Source: Betaproteobacteria bacterium Ga0077523 (GTDB lineage: Bacteria > Pseudomonadota > Gammaproteobacteria > Burkholderiales > Ga0077523). From it: 64,000 nucleotides of DNA. Position numbers and translations under genes: made by a program. The stretch lies in NCBI GenBank assembly GCA_001464695.1, contig LNDQ01000039.1, forward strand, positions 1-64,000, in the 5' to 3' direction. Numbering within the stretch: the first letter of the stretch is position 1; every line of letters begins with the position of its first letter. Under the pieces are notes generated by a model. It worked only from the letters and a program-made list of their open reading frames with translations. It was not told the DNA's origin and did not search any database. Shown in pieces: positions 16,379 to 28,900 of this stretch.

Positions 16379-17089
16379 ATGGACCGTCGTTCCTCCTGGA
16401 TGCTTGCTGCGGTGTTGGCCATCATGCCGGTCTCGGCACCGGCTGCGAAGGTGACCGCCACGTTCGCCAACACGATCGTCGACAACGGTGCCGACGGATT
16501 CGACAGCATCAACGCGTCGGCTCTGTACGCGAGTTTCCTCGATACCACTGCCCGGGAAGTCGCGCGGGGTGTGCTCGAGTTCGCGCTGTCGTCATTCGCG
16601 GGCGGCACGAGCGCGGTCGCGGCCCTGGAGTTGGTTCAGGTGAGTTTCGGGTCAGCGTCGACCCAGGGCGCGATCGTCTACGGGTACAGCGGCGATGGCA
16701 TCGTCACGCTGGACGACGCGACGGCGGGAACGATCCTCCTGGGGCAGTTGCCCCCGTCGAATGCCGGCAACGGGCCGCGCAGTCTCGATGTGAGCAGCTT
16801 CGTGTCGAGCCTGCTCGCGTCGGGCGCTTCGTTCGCGGGCTTCGTACTGCGCTTCCCGATCGAAGAGGCCTACATCGCGCCCTTCAACGGCGGAACCATC
16901 AACATTTCGACGAACTTCACGCAGTGGACTGACCTGGGCAGTACCGTGAAACCGCAACTCGCGGTGACGCTGGTGCCGGAGCCGCAAACGTGGACGCTGC
17001 TCGCCGCGGGCTTGCTGATGCTCGGAGGCGTTGCAGTTGCCCGACCCGACAGGAGTGTCGGAGCGCTCCACGGTCACCCGAAGTCGTAG
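16379..17089 (+). CDS. PEP-CTERM sorting domain protein
   Basis: 236 residues. GGAGG lies six bases before the ATG. A signal peptide spans residues 1-~22 (LAAVLAIMPVSAPAA). The C-terminal sorting signal begins VPEPQTWTLLAAGLLMLGG, with Arg residues after the helix. The tail past the helix (RPDRSVGALHGHPKS) is longer than usual. The mature domain is a beta-rich surface domain. The gene converges on the flavin monooxygenase gene and their 3' ends overlap by 16 bases. Confidence 0.8.
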   Translation: MDRRSSWMLAAVLAIMPVSAPAAKVTATFANTIVDNGADGFDSINASALYASFLDTTAREVARGVLEFALSSFAGGTSAVAALELVQVSFGSASTQGAIVYGYSGDGIVTLDDATAGTILLGQLPPSNAGNGPRSLDVSSFVSSLLASGASFAGFVLRFPIEEAYIAPFNGGTINISTNFTQWTDLGSTVKPQLAVTLVPEPQTWTLLAAGLLMLGGVAVARPDRSVGALHGHPKS

Positions 17090-18522
17090 CCCTCGAAGCC
17101 CAGCTTGCGCATGGTCCGGCTGTACTGGAACGAGTAGCCGGGGAAGATCGCGGCGATGCGGCCGCCGGCAGTCTTGTACCAGCTCGAGCACGGACCGGCC
17201 CACACCGTGGATGCGAGTCGCGCCTGCAAGTCGAGATTGTGTGCAGCCATGGTTGCGGGTTGCACGGTGAGCCATCGGCTGCCGCGGCGGCGCAGTTCGC
17301 GCAGCGCCCTGAGAACGTAGTCGACCTGCGGCTCGACGTAGAGCAAGGTGGAGGTGTGTCCGGTCCCGGTGTTGGGGCCGAGCAGCAGGAACAGGTTCGG
17401 AAAACCCGCGACGGTGACGCCTTGGTACGCGTGGGGTGCACCGCTCCAGACGTCCGCGAGTGCCGTGCCGCCGAGACCGCGCACGTCCACCGAGCCGAGC
17501 AGGTGCAACGTGTCGAAACCCGTTGCGCACACGACCGCATCGACGCGGCGTGTCGCACCGTCCGCAGTGACCACGCCATCGCGCTCGATGCGCACGATAG
17601 GTGTCGTGACCAGTTCGACGTTGGGTCGGGTCAAGGTCGGGTAGTAGTCGTTCGACAGCAGCACCCGCTTGCAGCCGAGCGGGTAGTCCGGCAGCAGTTT
17701 CGCAGCCAGGGCGGGGTCCGCGATCTGCTTGTGCAGGTGATGCTTCGCGAAGCCTTCGGCAAGTTGCGCCATCCTCGTGCCTTGATTGAAGCCGAGACGA
17801 TTGCGTTCGTGCAACCAGTAGTGGATCCAGCGGCGCAGACGCCCGAACGGTGGAATGCGCGAAAGCAACTTCTCCCAAGAACGATAGCCTCGATCCGGCC
17901 GCGGCACGATCCAGTTGGGCGTGCGCTGGAAAATGTGCAACTGCCGGACCTGCGATGCGATCTCCGGCACGAGTTGGACCGCGCTCGCCGCCGTGCCGAT
18001 CACCGCGACCGCCTTGCCGCTCGCGTCGAACGTGCGATCCCATCGCGCGGTATGCATGAGCTTGCCGCCGAACGCGACGAGGCCCGGAATGTCGGGCCAC
18101 CGCGGCTGACTGAGCGGGCCGGTGCTGCACACGAGGACGTCGGCTTCGAGTGGCTCACCGCGAGCGGTGGTGAGGTTCCAGCAACCGCGCGCTGCATCGA
18201 AGTGCGCCGCGGCGAGTGCGGTGTCGAAGCGCATGTGGGGTCGCAAGGACCAGCGGTCGGCGACCCGTTCCATGTAAGCGAGAATCTCGCGCTGTGGCGC
18301 GAACACGCGCGACCAGTCGGGGTTAGGTGCGAACGAGAACGCGTAGAGGTGCGAGCGCACGTCGCATTGCGCGCCGGGATAGGTGTTGTCCCACCAGGTG
18401 CCGCCGAGTTGGCTGGATTTCTCGAGGATTACGAAGGAGCGGATGCCGGCACGTACGAGCTGCACTCCCATGCACAAGCCGGACATGCCGGCTCCGAGAA
18501 TGACGATGCGTGGCCCGCTCAT
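17074..18522 (-). CDS. flavin-containing / Baeyer-Villiger-type monooxygenase
   Basis: 482 residues. FAD-binding GAGMSG lies at residues ~10-15, then VILEKSSQLGGTWWDNTYPG, the GGTW motif of this class, with DVRSHLYAFSF. A second Rossmann motif (VAVIGTAASAVQLV, ~170) should bind NADPH; its third Gly is replaced by Ala. The FxGxxxHTxxW-like fingerprint is present as FGGKLMHTARWDR. ATGFDTLH closes the FAD domain. These enzymes insert oxygen into ketones or hydroxylate substrates using NADPH and O2. The substrate is unknown and the gene is a single unit. Confidence 0.85.
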   Translation of the reverse strand: MSGPRIVILGAGMSGLCMGVQLVRAGIRSFVILEKSSQLGGTWWDNTYPGAQCDVRSHLYAFSFAPNPDWSRVFAPQREILAYMERVADRWSLRPHMRFDTALAAAHFDAARGCWNLTTARGEPLEADVLVCSTGPLSQPRWPDIPGLVAFGGKLMHTARWDRTFDASGKAVAVIGTAASAVQLVPEIASQVRQLHIFQRTPNWIVPRPDRGYRSWEKLLSRIPPFGRLRRWIHYWLHERNRLGFNQGTRMAQLAEGFAKHHLHKQIADPALAAKLLPDYPLGCKRVLLSNDYYPTLTRPNVELVTTPIVRIERDGVVTADGATRRVDAVVCATGFDTLHLLGSVDVRGLGGTALADVWSGAPHAYQGVTVAGFPNLFLLLGPNTGTGHTSTLLYVEPQVDYVLRALRELRRRGSRWLTVQPATMAAHNLDLQARLASTVWAGPCSSWYKTAGGRIAAIFPGYSFQYSRTMRKLGFEGYDFG

Positions 18523-18596
18523 GCGCTGCGGTTGCAGGCGGAAACCAACGCGAAGCCCGGTAGACTAACGTCGGTATCCGTTTTCACTGTGCCTCC

Positions 18597-18851
18597 ATGA
18601 TCCGTCCGGAAATGATCGTCGGCGTGAAGTCGCTGCCGCAGGGTTACGAGTTCCACTTCGCAGCCAGCACCCGCCCTGACAGCGCGCTATGCGGCGCCCA
18701 GGTGACGGCCACTCAGATCCCGCCAAATTTCTACGGCATCGACTCGGCCATCGAGGGCCGCTGGTGCCAGCGCTGCGACAGTCTGCGCCGGGCAGCGCTC
18801 AAGGCCGCCATGGCACCACCACCCTCCCCCGGCGACGCGCCTTGCGTTTAG
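18597..18851 (+). CDS. small hypothetical protein with WCQRC motif
   Basis: 84 residues. No signal peptide. The sequence has Cys near residue 32 and WCQRC at about 57-61, possibly a small metal site, and a Pro-rich tail. Transcribed divergently from the monooxygenase with 74 bases between the starts. I do not recognise a family. Coding potential is plausible from the ordered composition but not proven. The 243 bases that follow to the next gene contain nothing I can name. Confidence 0.4.
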   Translation: MIRPEMIVGVKSLPQGYEFHFAASTRPDSALCGAQVTATQIPPNFYGIDSAIEGRWCQRCDSLRRAALKAAMAPPPSPGDAPCV

Positions 18852-19094
18852 CGGCGTGAGCCACCTGGCGAGGGGATCGCTGAAGCGCGGAGGAAGGGCC
18901 CTATCGCTAGATGGGGATCCGACCGCGGAAGCGATCATCGGGGCGGCGATCCCCCGTGCGTCGGGACGCGGGTCGCATCCCCACTACGTGGGGCCCGTGC
19001 TCCGCCTCGTTCGCAGAACGGGGATCGACAGACAGGCGAGTCGACGCTGGACGCCGACGCGATCATGCGAAAGATTTCCTCGCTTGTTCAGAGG

Positions 19095-19529
19095 CTAGAG
19101 CCCGGCGCGCTCCAGCGCCTCGGCTGCCGCCTTGGCCCACGCCCGAAGCACCTGATCCTCGACACCGGGCGCCGTCACGAACGTGGATAGACGCTCCATG
19201 CGCGTCACCACTCGTTCTGCGCTGAAGTAAGCGGTCGGTTCGCGCCCTTCGGCCGGTGCCTTCAGCCGGTCCACGCGCCAGGCGGCGAAATCCATGGTGG
19301 CGCACGTCTCGAACTGGCGCAGTTGGGCGTCGGTGTCGCCGGCATCGTCGACGTACTCGTAACAGCCCGAGACCAGCTGTTCCAGCCCCGCCATCCCGTC
19401 CTGGCGGTAGGCCGAAACCAGCACGCCGACCGCCGCCTCGATGTTGGCGTCGTGATCCCAGTCTTCGGCATGGGCGTTGGCCACGGCAATGCCAACGAGA
19501 AGCCAGGCTATCCATCCGGAAGCGCGCAT
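19095..19529 (-). CDS. small secreted protein of unknown function
   Basis: 144 residues. The start at 19529 is supported by GAGGGG upstream and gives a signal peptide (ASGWIAWLLVGIAVANAHA, cleavage before EDW). The mature part is acidic and mostly helical, with two Cys (SGCYEYV, ETCATMD). This resembles small Rap1a/Tai-like periplasmic helical proteins in size and layout, but I see no firm match. It is divergent from the giant adhesin gene, and 468 bases separate the two starts. Confidence 0.55.
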   Translation of the reverse strand: MRASGWIAWLLVGIAVANAHAEDWDHDANIEAAVGVLVSAYRQDGMAGLEQLVSGCYEYVDDAGDTDAQLRQFETCATMDFAAWRVDRLKAPAEGREPTAYFSAERVVTRMERLSTFVTAPGVEDQVLRAWAKAAAEALERAGL

Positions 19530-19684
19530 TCGAATCCCCTCATTTTGACGACGATCAACGAAGGACGAAACATATGCCGCCATGATGCCTGCACCGGGAG
19601 CCACTGCAAGGCCCCGTGCGGCCAAGGCGCTCACACGTCGGCCAAACGTCAGAAAATCTAACACTTCGAACAACTTTCCGACCC
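19530..19684. other. AT-rich intergenic region
   Basis: No gene. The stretch becomes clearly richer in A/T than the rest of the window from about 19650 onward, as expected for promoter DNA serving the adhesin and perhaps the divergent small protein. No firm minus-strand promoter could be read. Confidence 0.4.
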
Positions 19685-19712
19685 TTGCAGAAATCATCAT
19701 AAAGCATATAAA
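19685..19712 (+). promoter_or_regulatory. candidate sigma-70 promoter P1 of adhesin locus
   Basis: TTGCAG (19685-19690), 16-base spacer, TATAAA (19707-19712). It lies in AT-rich DNA. Predicted start of transcription near 19719 gives a leader of about 280 bases before the ATG at 19998. Confidence 0.5.
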
Positions 19713-19761
19713 ACAATCGTCTATTGAGATTTTCACATCCTTTCTACATCGGGAGAATTTA

Positions 19762-19860
19762 ATGTTGCCCGGAGGCGACACGGCAGCTATAGTGCATTTC
19801 CATAAGGGCCTCGACATGGACGGGATGCCCACTGCGAATCGCAACGCGGTCCGCTCGTAG
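19762..19860 (+). CDS. possible 32-codon leader ORF upstream of adhesin
   Basis: ATG at 19762 is preceded by GGGAGAATTTA, a reasonable ribosome-binding site with good spacing. The frame runs 32 codons (MLPGGDTAAIVHFHKGLD...) to TAG at 19858-19860, 15 bases before the first possible adhesin start. If transcription comes from P1 it would be translated ahead of the adhesin and could influence it. Being short, it may equally be chance. Confidence 0.25.
   Translation: MLPGGDTAAIVHFHKGLDMDGMPTANRNAVRS
19765..19793 (+). promoter_or_regulatory. candidate sigma-70 promoter P2 of adhesin locus
   Basis: TTGCCC (19765-19770), 17-base spacer, TATAGT (19788-19793). A transcript from about 19800 would exclude the start codon of the leader ORF, so P1 and P2 would differ in whether the leader peptide is made. 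Confidence 0.4.
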
Positions 19861-19997
19861 TTTCGGGGGAAGCCGTGCCGGGTGGACGCCGTTCGCCTGG
19901 ATGGCGCCGACACCCGAACCGGCGTCAACAACAACAAGCCGCAGTTCGGTGTACCCGGTCAATGGAGGCCGGGGAGCTGGCGCGGTCGGAGCCAGAC

Positions 19998-22900
19998 ATG
20001 GAAACCTTGAGCTTCAGCGGGCTGCGTCTCAACCCTTGTGCCGCAGCGATCGCCACCGCTTTCGCCCTCCAACCCCTTGGTGCAGCTGGCCAGCAGATCG
20101 TCCCCGACGGCCAGACAGCGACCAGCATCTCGGTCCAGGGCCATGTCACCGACGTCACGACCGCATCGGTCATAGGGCCGAATGCCTTCAATTCCTTCCA
20201 GCGCTTCGACGTCTGGAGCGGCAACACGGTCAATCTCCATGTGCCGCAGGCCGCCTCGAACCTGATCAACCTGGTCCACGGCGAGACCACCCGCATCGAC
20301 GGCATCCTGAACGCCGTCCAGGGCGGCAACATCGGCGGCAACGTCTTCTTCCTGAACCCGCACGGCATCATCGTCGGCCGCGAAGGTGTCATCAACGCCG
20401 GTGCGCTTACGCTCATCACGCCGACCAAGGGCTTCACGGATTCGTTCTTCGACACCAACGGCCTGCCCAATGGCGCCGCCACCGCGCAAGTGCTGGCGGG
20501 CCAGGTGCCGATCAACGCCAACGGACTCGTATGGGTGCAAGGCAGGATCAACGCCAGCACCGACGTGCGCATCCAGGCCGGGAACGTGATCAATGCCGGG
20601 GCGATTCTCTCCGGCGCAGTGTACGAACACGCGAAAGTGGACTTCAGCGACGTGGTGAACGTCGCGGGCCTCCAGAACGCCGACACGATCCGCGTCGAGA
20701 ACGGCGTGATCGAGATTCTCGCCTCCAACGACATCACCCACACCGGCACCGTTGCCTCGGAAGGCGCGAACAACGTCGCGGGTGGCAAGGTGGTGATGCG
20801 CGCCGGCAACCGGCTGGACGTCTCCGATGACGCGGTGATCTCCGCTCGTGGCCGCGGCAGCAATTCGCGCGGCGGCGAGATCCTCACATGGGCCACCCAG
20901 GAAGCCTTGTTGCGCGGCAACGCGAAGCTCGATGCGCGCGGCGGCGAGATTTCGGGCGACGGCGGGTTCATCGACTTCAGCGGTCGCACGCGCGTGGCGA
21001 TCGACGGCGGCAGCTTCCTCGTCACGGCGACCCACGGCGTGGCTGGCAGCATCCTGATCGATCCGGAATACCTCGACATCGGCACCACCCCCGCCGACAA
21101 GACGCAGACCCTGAACGTCTTCACCCAGGGCGGCAACCTGAAGATCCTCGCCACGGGTTCGATCACCATCGGGTCCAACGTGGTGTTGTCGACCCGTGCC
21201 GTGGCGGGCCCCGACACCGGTGCCAACCACCTCGGCGCGGCGTCCACCGGCAATTCCGGCTCGCTCACGCTCGAAGCGCCCACCATCACGCTGCAGAACG
21301 GTTCGATGCTGCTCGCGCATGCGGTCAACGCCGGTGGCACGAGCTTCCTCGCCGGTGATGTGGCCCTGACCGCCACATCGAGCGCTTCGTTCACCCCGAT
21401 CGATCTGCTGCCCTATCGCGACAACAACGCGGCCGCCAGGATCGAACTGCTAGGCGCCACCATCCGCGGCGGCAAGATCGACATCACCGCCTCGGCCGAT
21501 ACCTCCAAGGCCACGACTCTCAACGACACGCCGTTCACGGAAACGCTGTCCGACATGGGCGTACTCAAGTTGTCCGGGCTCGCGGGCTTCTCGTTCGTCG
21601 ATACCAAGGCCGAGATCAAGGTCGGCAGCGGCACCAGCATCAACGGCACCGGCGACGTCACCATCAGCGCCACGTCCAAGGCGGAAAACAAGATCACGGC
21701 CGGCGGCATCATCGCCACCATCACCTACGCGAGGACCGAGTCGGACGCGAAGGCCGTGGTGGAGAGCGGTGCATCCGTCACCGCCGGCGGCACCCTTTCG
21801 GTGCTGGCGAACGCCGAGAGCACCGTCGAAGCGAAGGCCGTCGGCCTGGGGCAATCGCTCCCCGGCGCCAACATCGCGATCAGCGAAACCACCACCACGT
21901 CCGAGGCGCGGATCGCCTCGGGTGCGATCGTCAACGGCGGGAACCTGAAGGTGGGGGCGCTGAACACCAACACCATCGAAACCGCCGCCGAACCGCTGGA
22001 GCTGGTGGGCGATTCGAAGGGCGCGGCCATTTCGCTTTCCTGGCTCACGTCGACCGCAACGGCCACGCTCGCCGCCTCCACGACCATCCCCGGCAGCATC
22101 TCGGTGCTGGCCGAGACGAAGACCGACAACCAGACTTCCGCCGCCGCCGAACCGAAGAGCGCGATCTCCGGTCTGATCGACCCCATCAAGAACGCGCTCA
22201 ACAGCAAGGACAAGAGCCAGGAATCCGAAGCCTCGTCCATCGACGTCTCCGCCGCTGTCGTCTACGCCGACGCCACGAACACGGTCAACGCCTCCATCGC
22301 TCCGGGAGCGATCGTCCGCGCCAACGACGCTGTCCGAGTACACGCCACCATCGAGGACGATTTCCGCGTGCGCGCCGGCGCAGAAGCCGAGGATGCGAAA
22401 GCCACCATCGCCGGTGCTGTCTCGGTGGGCGACTTCCGCAACCGCGCCAACGCGTGGATCGACGGCGATGTCTCTGCCGGAAACCTGGTGGACGTGCACG
22501 CGAAGACCGAGATTCCGAACCCGTTCGACCTCGATTCGTTCGTGCCCGACTCGGTTTGGGAGGGCATCAAGAACTACGCCACCGACTTCGAAGGCATCGT
22601 GCAGGAGCTGTTCACGTCCTACGTGCGCTCCGCTTCGAGTGCCGCGGAGGAAGGCGGCAAGCTCGCCATCGCCGGCAGCGTCAACATCCTGACGGTCAAC
22701 AACAGCCCGCACGCCTGGATCGGCGGCACCGCCCGCATCAACAAGGACGCCGCATACCGCAATGCGGGCCAGGTCCTGAACGTGAAGGCCGAAAACATCC
22801 TCGAGACCATCAACATCGTTGGTGTCCTCTCCCTCGACATCCTGTCGACGACGCCGATCAGCGGCGGCACCGGTGGCGGCAAGGCCGGCCTCGGCGGTTC

Positions 22901-25900
22901 CTACAGCGGGATCAAGTCCATCTCGGATACCGCCGCGTGGATTGCCGACGGGGCGGATGCCGAAGCCGCGGGCAACATCACGGTGGAATCCGAGAGCACG
23001 CAGAAGCTCTTCAACATGACCATCTCCGGCGGCTCCGCGGAGAAGTTCGGCGTGTCGGGCGCATTCTCGATGACCACGCTCGAAAGCGACACGGTGTCGT
23101 TCATCGATGAGGGTGCAACGGTCAAGGCCGGCGGAGCGCTCACGGTCAAGTCCACGGGCAAGGTACGCGACCTCAATGTTGCGGGCGGCGTGGTGAAGGG
23201 TGCGAACATCGGCGTCGGTTTCACCGTCTCGCTCAACACGGTGGATGCCGATACCAAGGCCTTCATCGGCAATTCGCCGACCACGACGGATGCCGCCAAC
23301 GGCACCGCAGGCGGCGCCAGCGGCATCCTGATCAGCGCCAAGTCGGAAAACGAGATCGGCGCCTATTCCCTCGCGGCAGCACTGAAGGGCAAGGAAGAGC
23401 CGAAGGCCGCCGGCGAGGACACCGGACAGCAGAGCAAGTCGGGCATCCAGTTCGCCGGCGATGCCTCGGTCAACCGCATCCAGGGCGACACGCTTGCCTA
23501 TGCCGACGGCGGCGTCCGGCTCGAACCCGGCACCCTGCTGACGGTCACCGCGGACAACACGGCCACCCTGCGCGCCGTTTCGGGCGCCGTTGCCATCTCC
23601 ACCAGCCAACAATCGAACGGCATCGCGGGTTCGTTCGGCATGAACGATTTCGCGAACAACACGCGCGCCTATCTCGACGGCGTCACCGTGGTGCGGCCCA
23701 CGGGTGGCACGGTCACCACCATCATCGATGCGAAGTCCAACGGCAGCATTCTCGCGATCACTGCCGGCGGTGCCGGCGCCGGCCGCATCGGCGTGGCGGG
23801 TTCGGTCTCGCTCAACACGATCGACGACGAAACTTCAGCCTACGTGAACAACTCGGAAATCGAGGGCGCGAGCCTCGGCGTCTCCGCCACCAACGAGCGC
23901 TCGATCACTGCCGTGGCCGGCGCATTGAGCTTCGGCGGCAAAGCAGGTTTCGGTGCGTCGGTAGGTATCAACACCATCGACAACCGGACCTACGCGCGCA
24001 TCACCAATTCCGACCTCGAACTGACCGGTGCACTGGGTCTCAACGCTACCAGCAACAACGACATCTTCGCGGTAACCGCCGCCATCGGCGCCAGCAGCGG
24101 CAACATGGCCGCCGCGGCCGCCTTCTCGATGAACGACATCGGCGCCGACACCCAGGCTTATCTCAGCGGGAAGAAGACCGTCGCGGGCAGCACTGCCGAT
24201 GGGGCTATCACCATCTCGGCCGCCGATACTTCGCTCATCCAGTCAATCACCGGCGGCGTGGGTATCGCCACCGGCAATGCAGGCTTCGGCGCGTCGTTCG
24301 CGTGGAACACCACCGACAACCAGGTGCTCGCGTACGTGAGCGGCGCCCCGCTCGACGGCGATGCGACTGTCGACATCTCCGCCATCTCCAACGCCACCAT
24401 CCAGGCCATCGCGGTGGGCGGCGCCGGTGCCGCCAAGGTCGGCGTCGCCGCGACCGGAACGCTGAACGAGATCGACAACACCACGTCGGCCCGGGTCGAC
24501 GAAGGTGCCGTGGTCACGTCCGACGGCGCGATCAAGATCGCCGCGTCCGACACGTCCGCCATCGACTCCCTCGCCGGTGCGGTCGCCGGCGGCGGCAAGG
24601 TTTCCGCCGGCGCCGCCGCTGCGGTCAATACGATCTCAAACACCATCAGTGCCTATGTGCGCGGCGCATCGGTCGAGTCCACCGCCAATCGCGTCGACCT
24701 CACGGCAGCGTCCACCGGTACCGTCCGTTCCGCATCGGCGGCCGGCGCAGGGGCCGGCAATGCGGCGCTGGCCGGTGCAGCGTCGGTCAACACCATCGAC
24801 AACACGGTCGAAGCCTACGCCGCGCGCAGCATCGACAACACGCGCGCCGGCACGCTGAAGGCCAGCACCGGCGTCGGTCTCGCAGCGACGGACACCTCGA
24901 CGATCAAGTCACTGGCCGGCGCAGTCTCCGGAGCCGGCACGGCCTCGGCCGGTGCGTCCGTGGCGAAGAACGACATCGGTGACGGCACCAAGGGGGTCGC
25001 CGCCTATCTGGACGGCACCGGGTCGGGTGCCACCGCCACGGCCGGCGGCGTCGCCTTGACTGCCACCTCGAGCTCGACGATCGAATCGATCGCGGCGGCC
25101 GGGGCTGGTGCGGGCACGTTCGCGTTGGGCGGCTCCGTCACGCTGAACGACATCGACACCGTGACCGAAGCGCGCATCGGCAACGGCGCGCAAGCCACCG
25201 CGACGGGTGCGATCAACCTCACCGCCACCGACGGCTCCACGATCCAGTCGATCGCCGGTTCGGTCGCCGCCTCCGGCAGCGGTGCGTTCGGTGCTGCGGT
25301 CGCCACCAACGAGATCGGCAACGTCACGCGCGCGACGGTCGCGGGCGCGAACGCCACTTCCAGTGCCGGTCTGGTCGACCTGTCCGCGCTCTCCACCGCA
25401 TCGATCCAGAGCCTGGCTGCGGGCATCGCCGCGTCCGGGAGTACGGCCATCGCCGGCGGCGCCTCGGTCAACTTCATCCGCAACACGACCGAAGCAGTCG
25501 TGAACGGCGGCGCCCAAGTGTCCGGCCGCGACGGTGTTTCCCTCACCGGAGACGACACGTCCACCATCGAATCGCTGGCAGGGCAGGTTTCCGTCGCCGG
25601 TGACGTCGGCGTCGGCGCCTCCGCCGCCTACAACGACATCGCCAACACGATCCGCGCCGCCAGCACGGGTTCGACGCTCACCTCGTCGCTGGGCAGCGTA
25701 AGACTCGCCTCGGAGTCGGCCTCCACCATTTCCACCATCGCCGCCGGCGGGTCCGGCGGCGGCGTCGCCGGCATCGCCGGTTCGGCCGCGATCAACCTGA
25801 TCGACAATACCGTGGAGTCGTTCATCTCGGGCGGCTCCGCGACGGCCGACGACACCGTCGCGGTGACGGCCGATTCGAACAACAACACCGACATCTACGG

Positions 25901-28900
25901 CGGCACCATTTCCGGCGGCGGTGCCGTGGGTCTGGGCGGTTCGGCCGCCGTCAACGTGCTGACCGGCACCACGCAGGCCTACATCGCCGATGGCGCTGCG
26001 GTCACCGGCCTCGGCAAAGGCTCGGTCACCGTGCCGAACGCAACCGGCACCGGCACCACAACGTTGCGTGGCGTCGGTGTCATCGCCCGTTCGTCCGATG
26101 ACGTGGACGTCATCTCCGCCAACGCCTCCGGTGGCGGCGCCGTGGGTCTCGCCGCCACAGTCTCGGTGACGACGACCGAGTCCGAGACTCTCGCCTATAT
26201 CGACGGCGCCACCATCAACGCGAACAACACCGGTGCCGATGCCCTGCAGACGGTGCAGGTGAAGGCACTCAACAGCACCAGCGTGGACGTGAAGGCCGGG
26301 GGGCTGGCCTTCGGCGGCGCCGCCGGCGTCGGCGCGACGCTCGACACCACCATTCTCACCAACACGACCAAGGCCTACATCCTCGATTCCTCGGACGTGA
26401 AGGCGCGCGACGCCATCGCCGTCGAGTCACTCTCGCGCGAGCGAGTCAGCTCGATCGTCATCAGCGGCGCGGCCGCCGGGACCGTCAGCGTGGCCGGTTC
26501 GGTCGGCGTGCTGATCATCGACAACGAGAACGAGGCGTTCATCGAGGCCTCCACGCTCCGCTCGGAAGGCGACCTGCGCGTCGTTGCGGACGACGAGGTT
26601 CGTCTCGGGATCATGGACGACGGCACGCGCGTCGGTGCGCTGGCGGGCAACGTCTCCGTCGGCGGTGTGGCCGGCGTCGGCGGCTCGGTGGTGGTGACCT
26701 CGGTCTCGAACGAGACCACCGCGCGCATGAGCAACGTCGATGCCGCGGCTCGCGGCACGACCACGGTCCGCGCCGACAGCATGACCGACCTCATCACCTA
26801 TGCCGCGAGCGGCAATCTCGGCGGCTACCTCGGTGCGGGCGGTGCAGTCACCGTCAATACGGTGAAGAACTCGACCCAGGCGCTCATCGACGAGCGCAAC
26901 GGCGGTACCACCTCGATCAACCAGGACGCGACGTTCAGCACGACGACCCAGGATGTCGCGGTGAGCGCCACCGACGCCGTCACGACGGAGGCGAAGCTCG
27001 GAGCCGTTTCGGTCGGCGCCCTAGCCGGCGTCGGCGCCTCCATCGACGTCACCACCGTGCGCAACACGACGGCTGCAGCCATCGGCGACGGTGTCACCGT
27101 AAGCGCCGGTCGCGACATCAGCGTCTCGGCCACCGCCACCAAGTCCGCCGATTCCATCGTCGCGGCCGTCGGCGGAGGTATCGTCGGCGTGCAGGGTGCC
27201 GTGTCGGTGATCAACCTTGGCGCCACCATCTCGGGTGACGCGGCCTCGGAGTCGAAGAACACCAGTTCCGCCGTCACCAGCCAGATCTCGGGCAGCAAGC
27301 TGAAGGATGTGCTCGGCAATTCGTCCCAGGCCTCCCGCGCGAAGTCGGCAAGCGACGCCAAGACCAACACGCTGTCGGTCTCGGGTGAGTTCAGCACGAC
27401 GGCGACGGTCGACAACGCCACCAAGGCCTCGATCGGCGCCAACGCCACCGTCACGGCGATCAGCGGCGACATCGTCGTGAGTGCGACCGATACCGCGGAA
27501 ATCGACATCATCGCCGGCGCAGCAGCGGGCGGTGTCGTCGGCATCGGCGGCGCCGTCGGCTTCGCCAACGTGCGCAACAACGCCATCGCCGAAGTGGGCG
27601 CCGGCAGCGTGCTCAAGGCCGGCGACGACATCACGATTTCCGCGACCGGCAACGTGAACAGCAGCGACATCGAAGCCTATGCTGGCGCGGCCGGTGCCGT
27701 CGGCCTCGGTGCCGCAGTTGCATACCTGGACGCGCAGAACAACGCGACGGCCCGCGTCCTCAGCGATTCGACCGCGCCAACCCGCATCGAACAAGCTGAC
27801 GCGGTCGTCATCAAGGCCGAAACCAATACCGACCTCGCCTCCGAGGCCTGGGGCGGCGCGGTCGGCGCGGTCGCGGTGGGTGGCTCCTACGCCCGCGCGA
27901 AGTCCAATGGCACGACCACGGCGGAACTGGGCGCCGACGCGCAGGTCGGCAAGGCCGCCACCACGACCGTGGGCAGCCTGACGATCCTGGCCGACAGCGA
28001 TGATCAGACTGAAGCCAAGGCGCGTGCCGGCGCTGCCGGCCTGTTCTTCTCCGGCAGCGGTGCCCTCGCCGACGCCATCTCCGATCCGACCGTCACCGCG
28101 CGGACCGGGTCAGGCGTGGCCATCGACGTCAATGAAGCCATGACGACCAGTGCGACCGGCGCCGCGTCCGCCAATGCCTCGGCCGTCGGCGTCAGCGTCA
28201 GCGCTGGTGCCGGTATCGGTGCGTCGATCTCGAGCGCCAGTGCGGCGCCGACCGTGACGGCCAACATCGGCGCTGACAACGTGGTCGACGCGCGCAACAT
28301 CGCCGTCAGCGCCTCGCAGGTGCGGCTGGGTGGGCGCAACTCTGCCACGTCGAATGCACAGGCGAGCGCCGGCGGTGCGCTGTTCGGCGCCGTGGCCACC
28401 CGCAGCGACACCCGCAGCGACGGCGACGTCCGCGCCTGGGTCGGCGACGGCTCCAGCTTGTCGGTGATGGACCGCAAGACCTTCGGCCAGAGCGCCATCA
28501 ACGACGGCGCCAACACCATCACGTTTGCTGCGAAGCACCGCTTCAAGACCGGTGACGTGGTCTTCTTCGACAGCCAGGGCGGCGCGCTGATCACCGGCCT
28601 CACCGATCAGCAGGAGTACTACGTGATCGTCGTGGATGCGAACACGATCAAGCTGGCGTCCACCCGCAATCTGGCCCTGGCTGGTCAGGCGATCGACATC
28701 GCCCGCAACCTGAATTCCGTCACGGTGCCGGGCGTCAATCTGACCGACGCGAGCGGCACCGGCAGTTCGCTCTCCAACGTGAACGTGGTGGTGGACGGCT
28801 CGGCCGAGACGCTGTCTTTCTCCAACAACCACAACCTCACCAACGGCCAGCGCATCACCTATCGCGGAGTCGGTATCGACGGCCTCACCACGGGTGCGAC

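Noticed and set aside
16379-18522. 3' overlap of the PEP-CTERM and monooxygenase genes as evidence of antisense regulation
   Set aside because: A 16-base convergent overlap is common in compact genomes and suggests nothing special here.
19861-19997. Possible cyclic-di-GMP riboswitch in the adhesin leader
   Set aside because: I looked for the conserved GEMM core and paired loops and did not find them.
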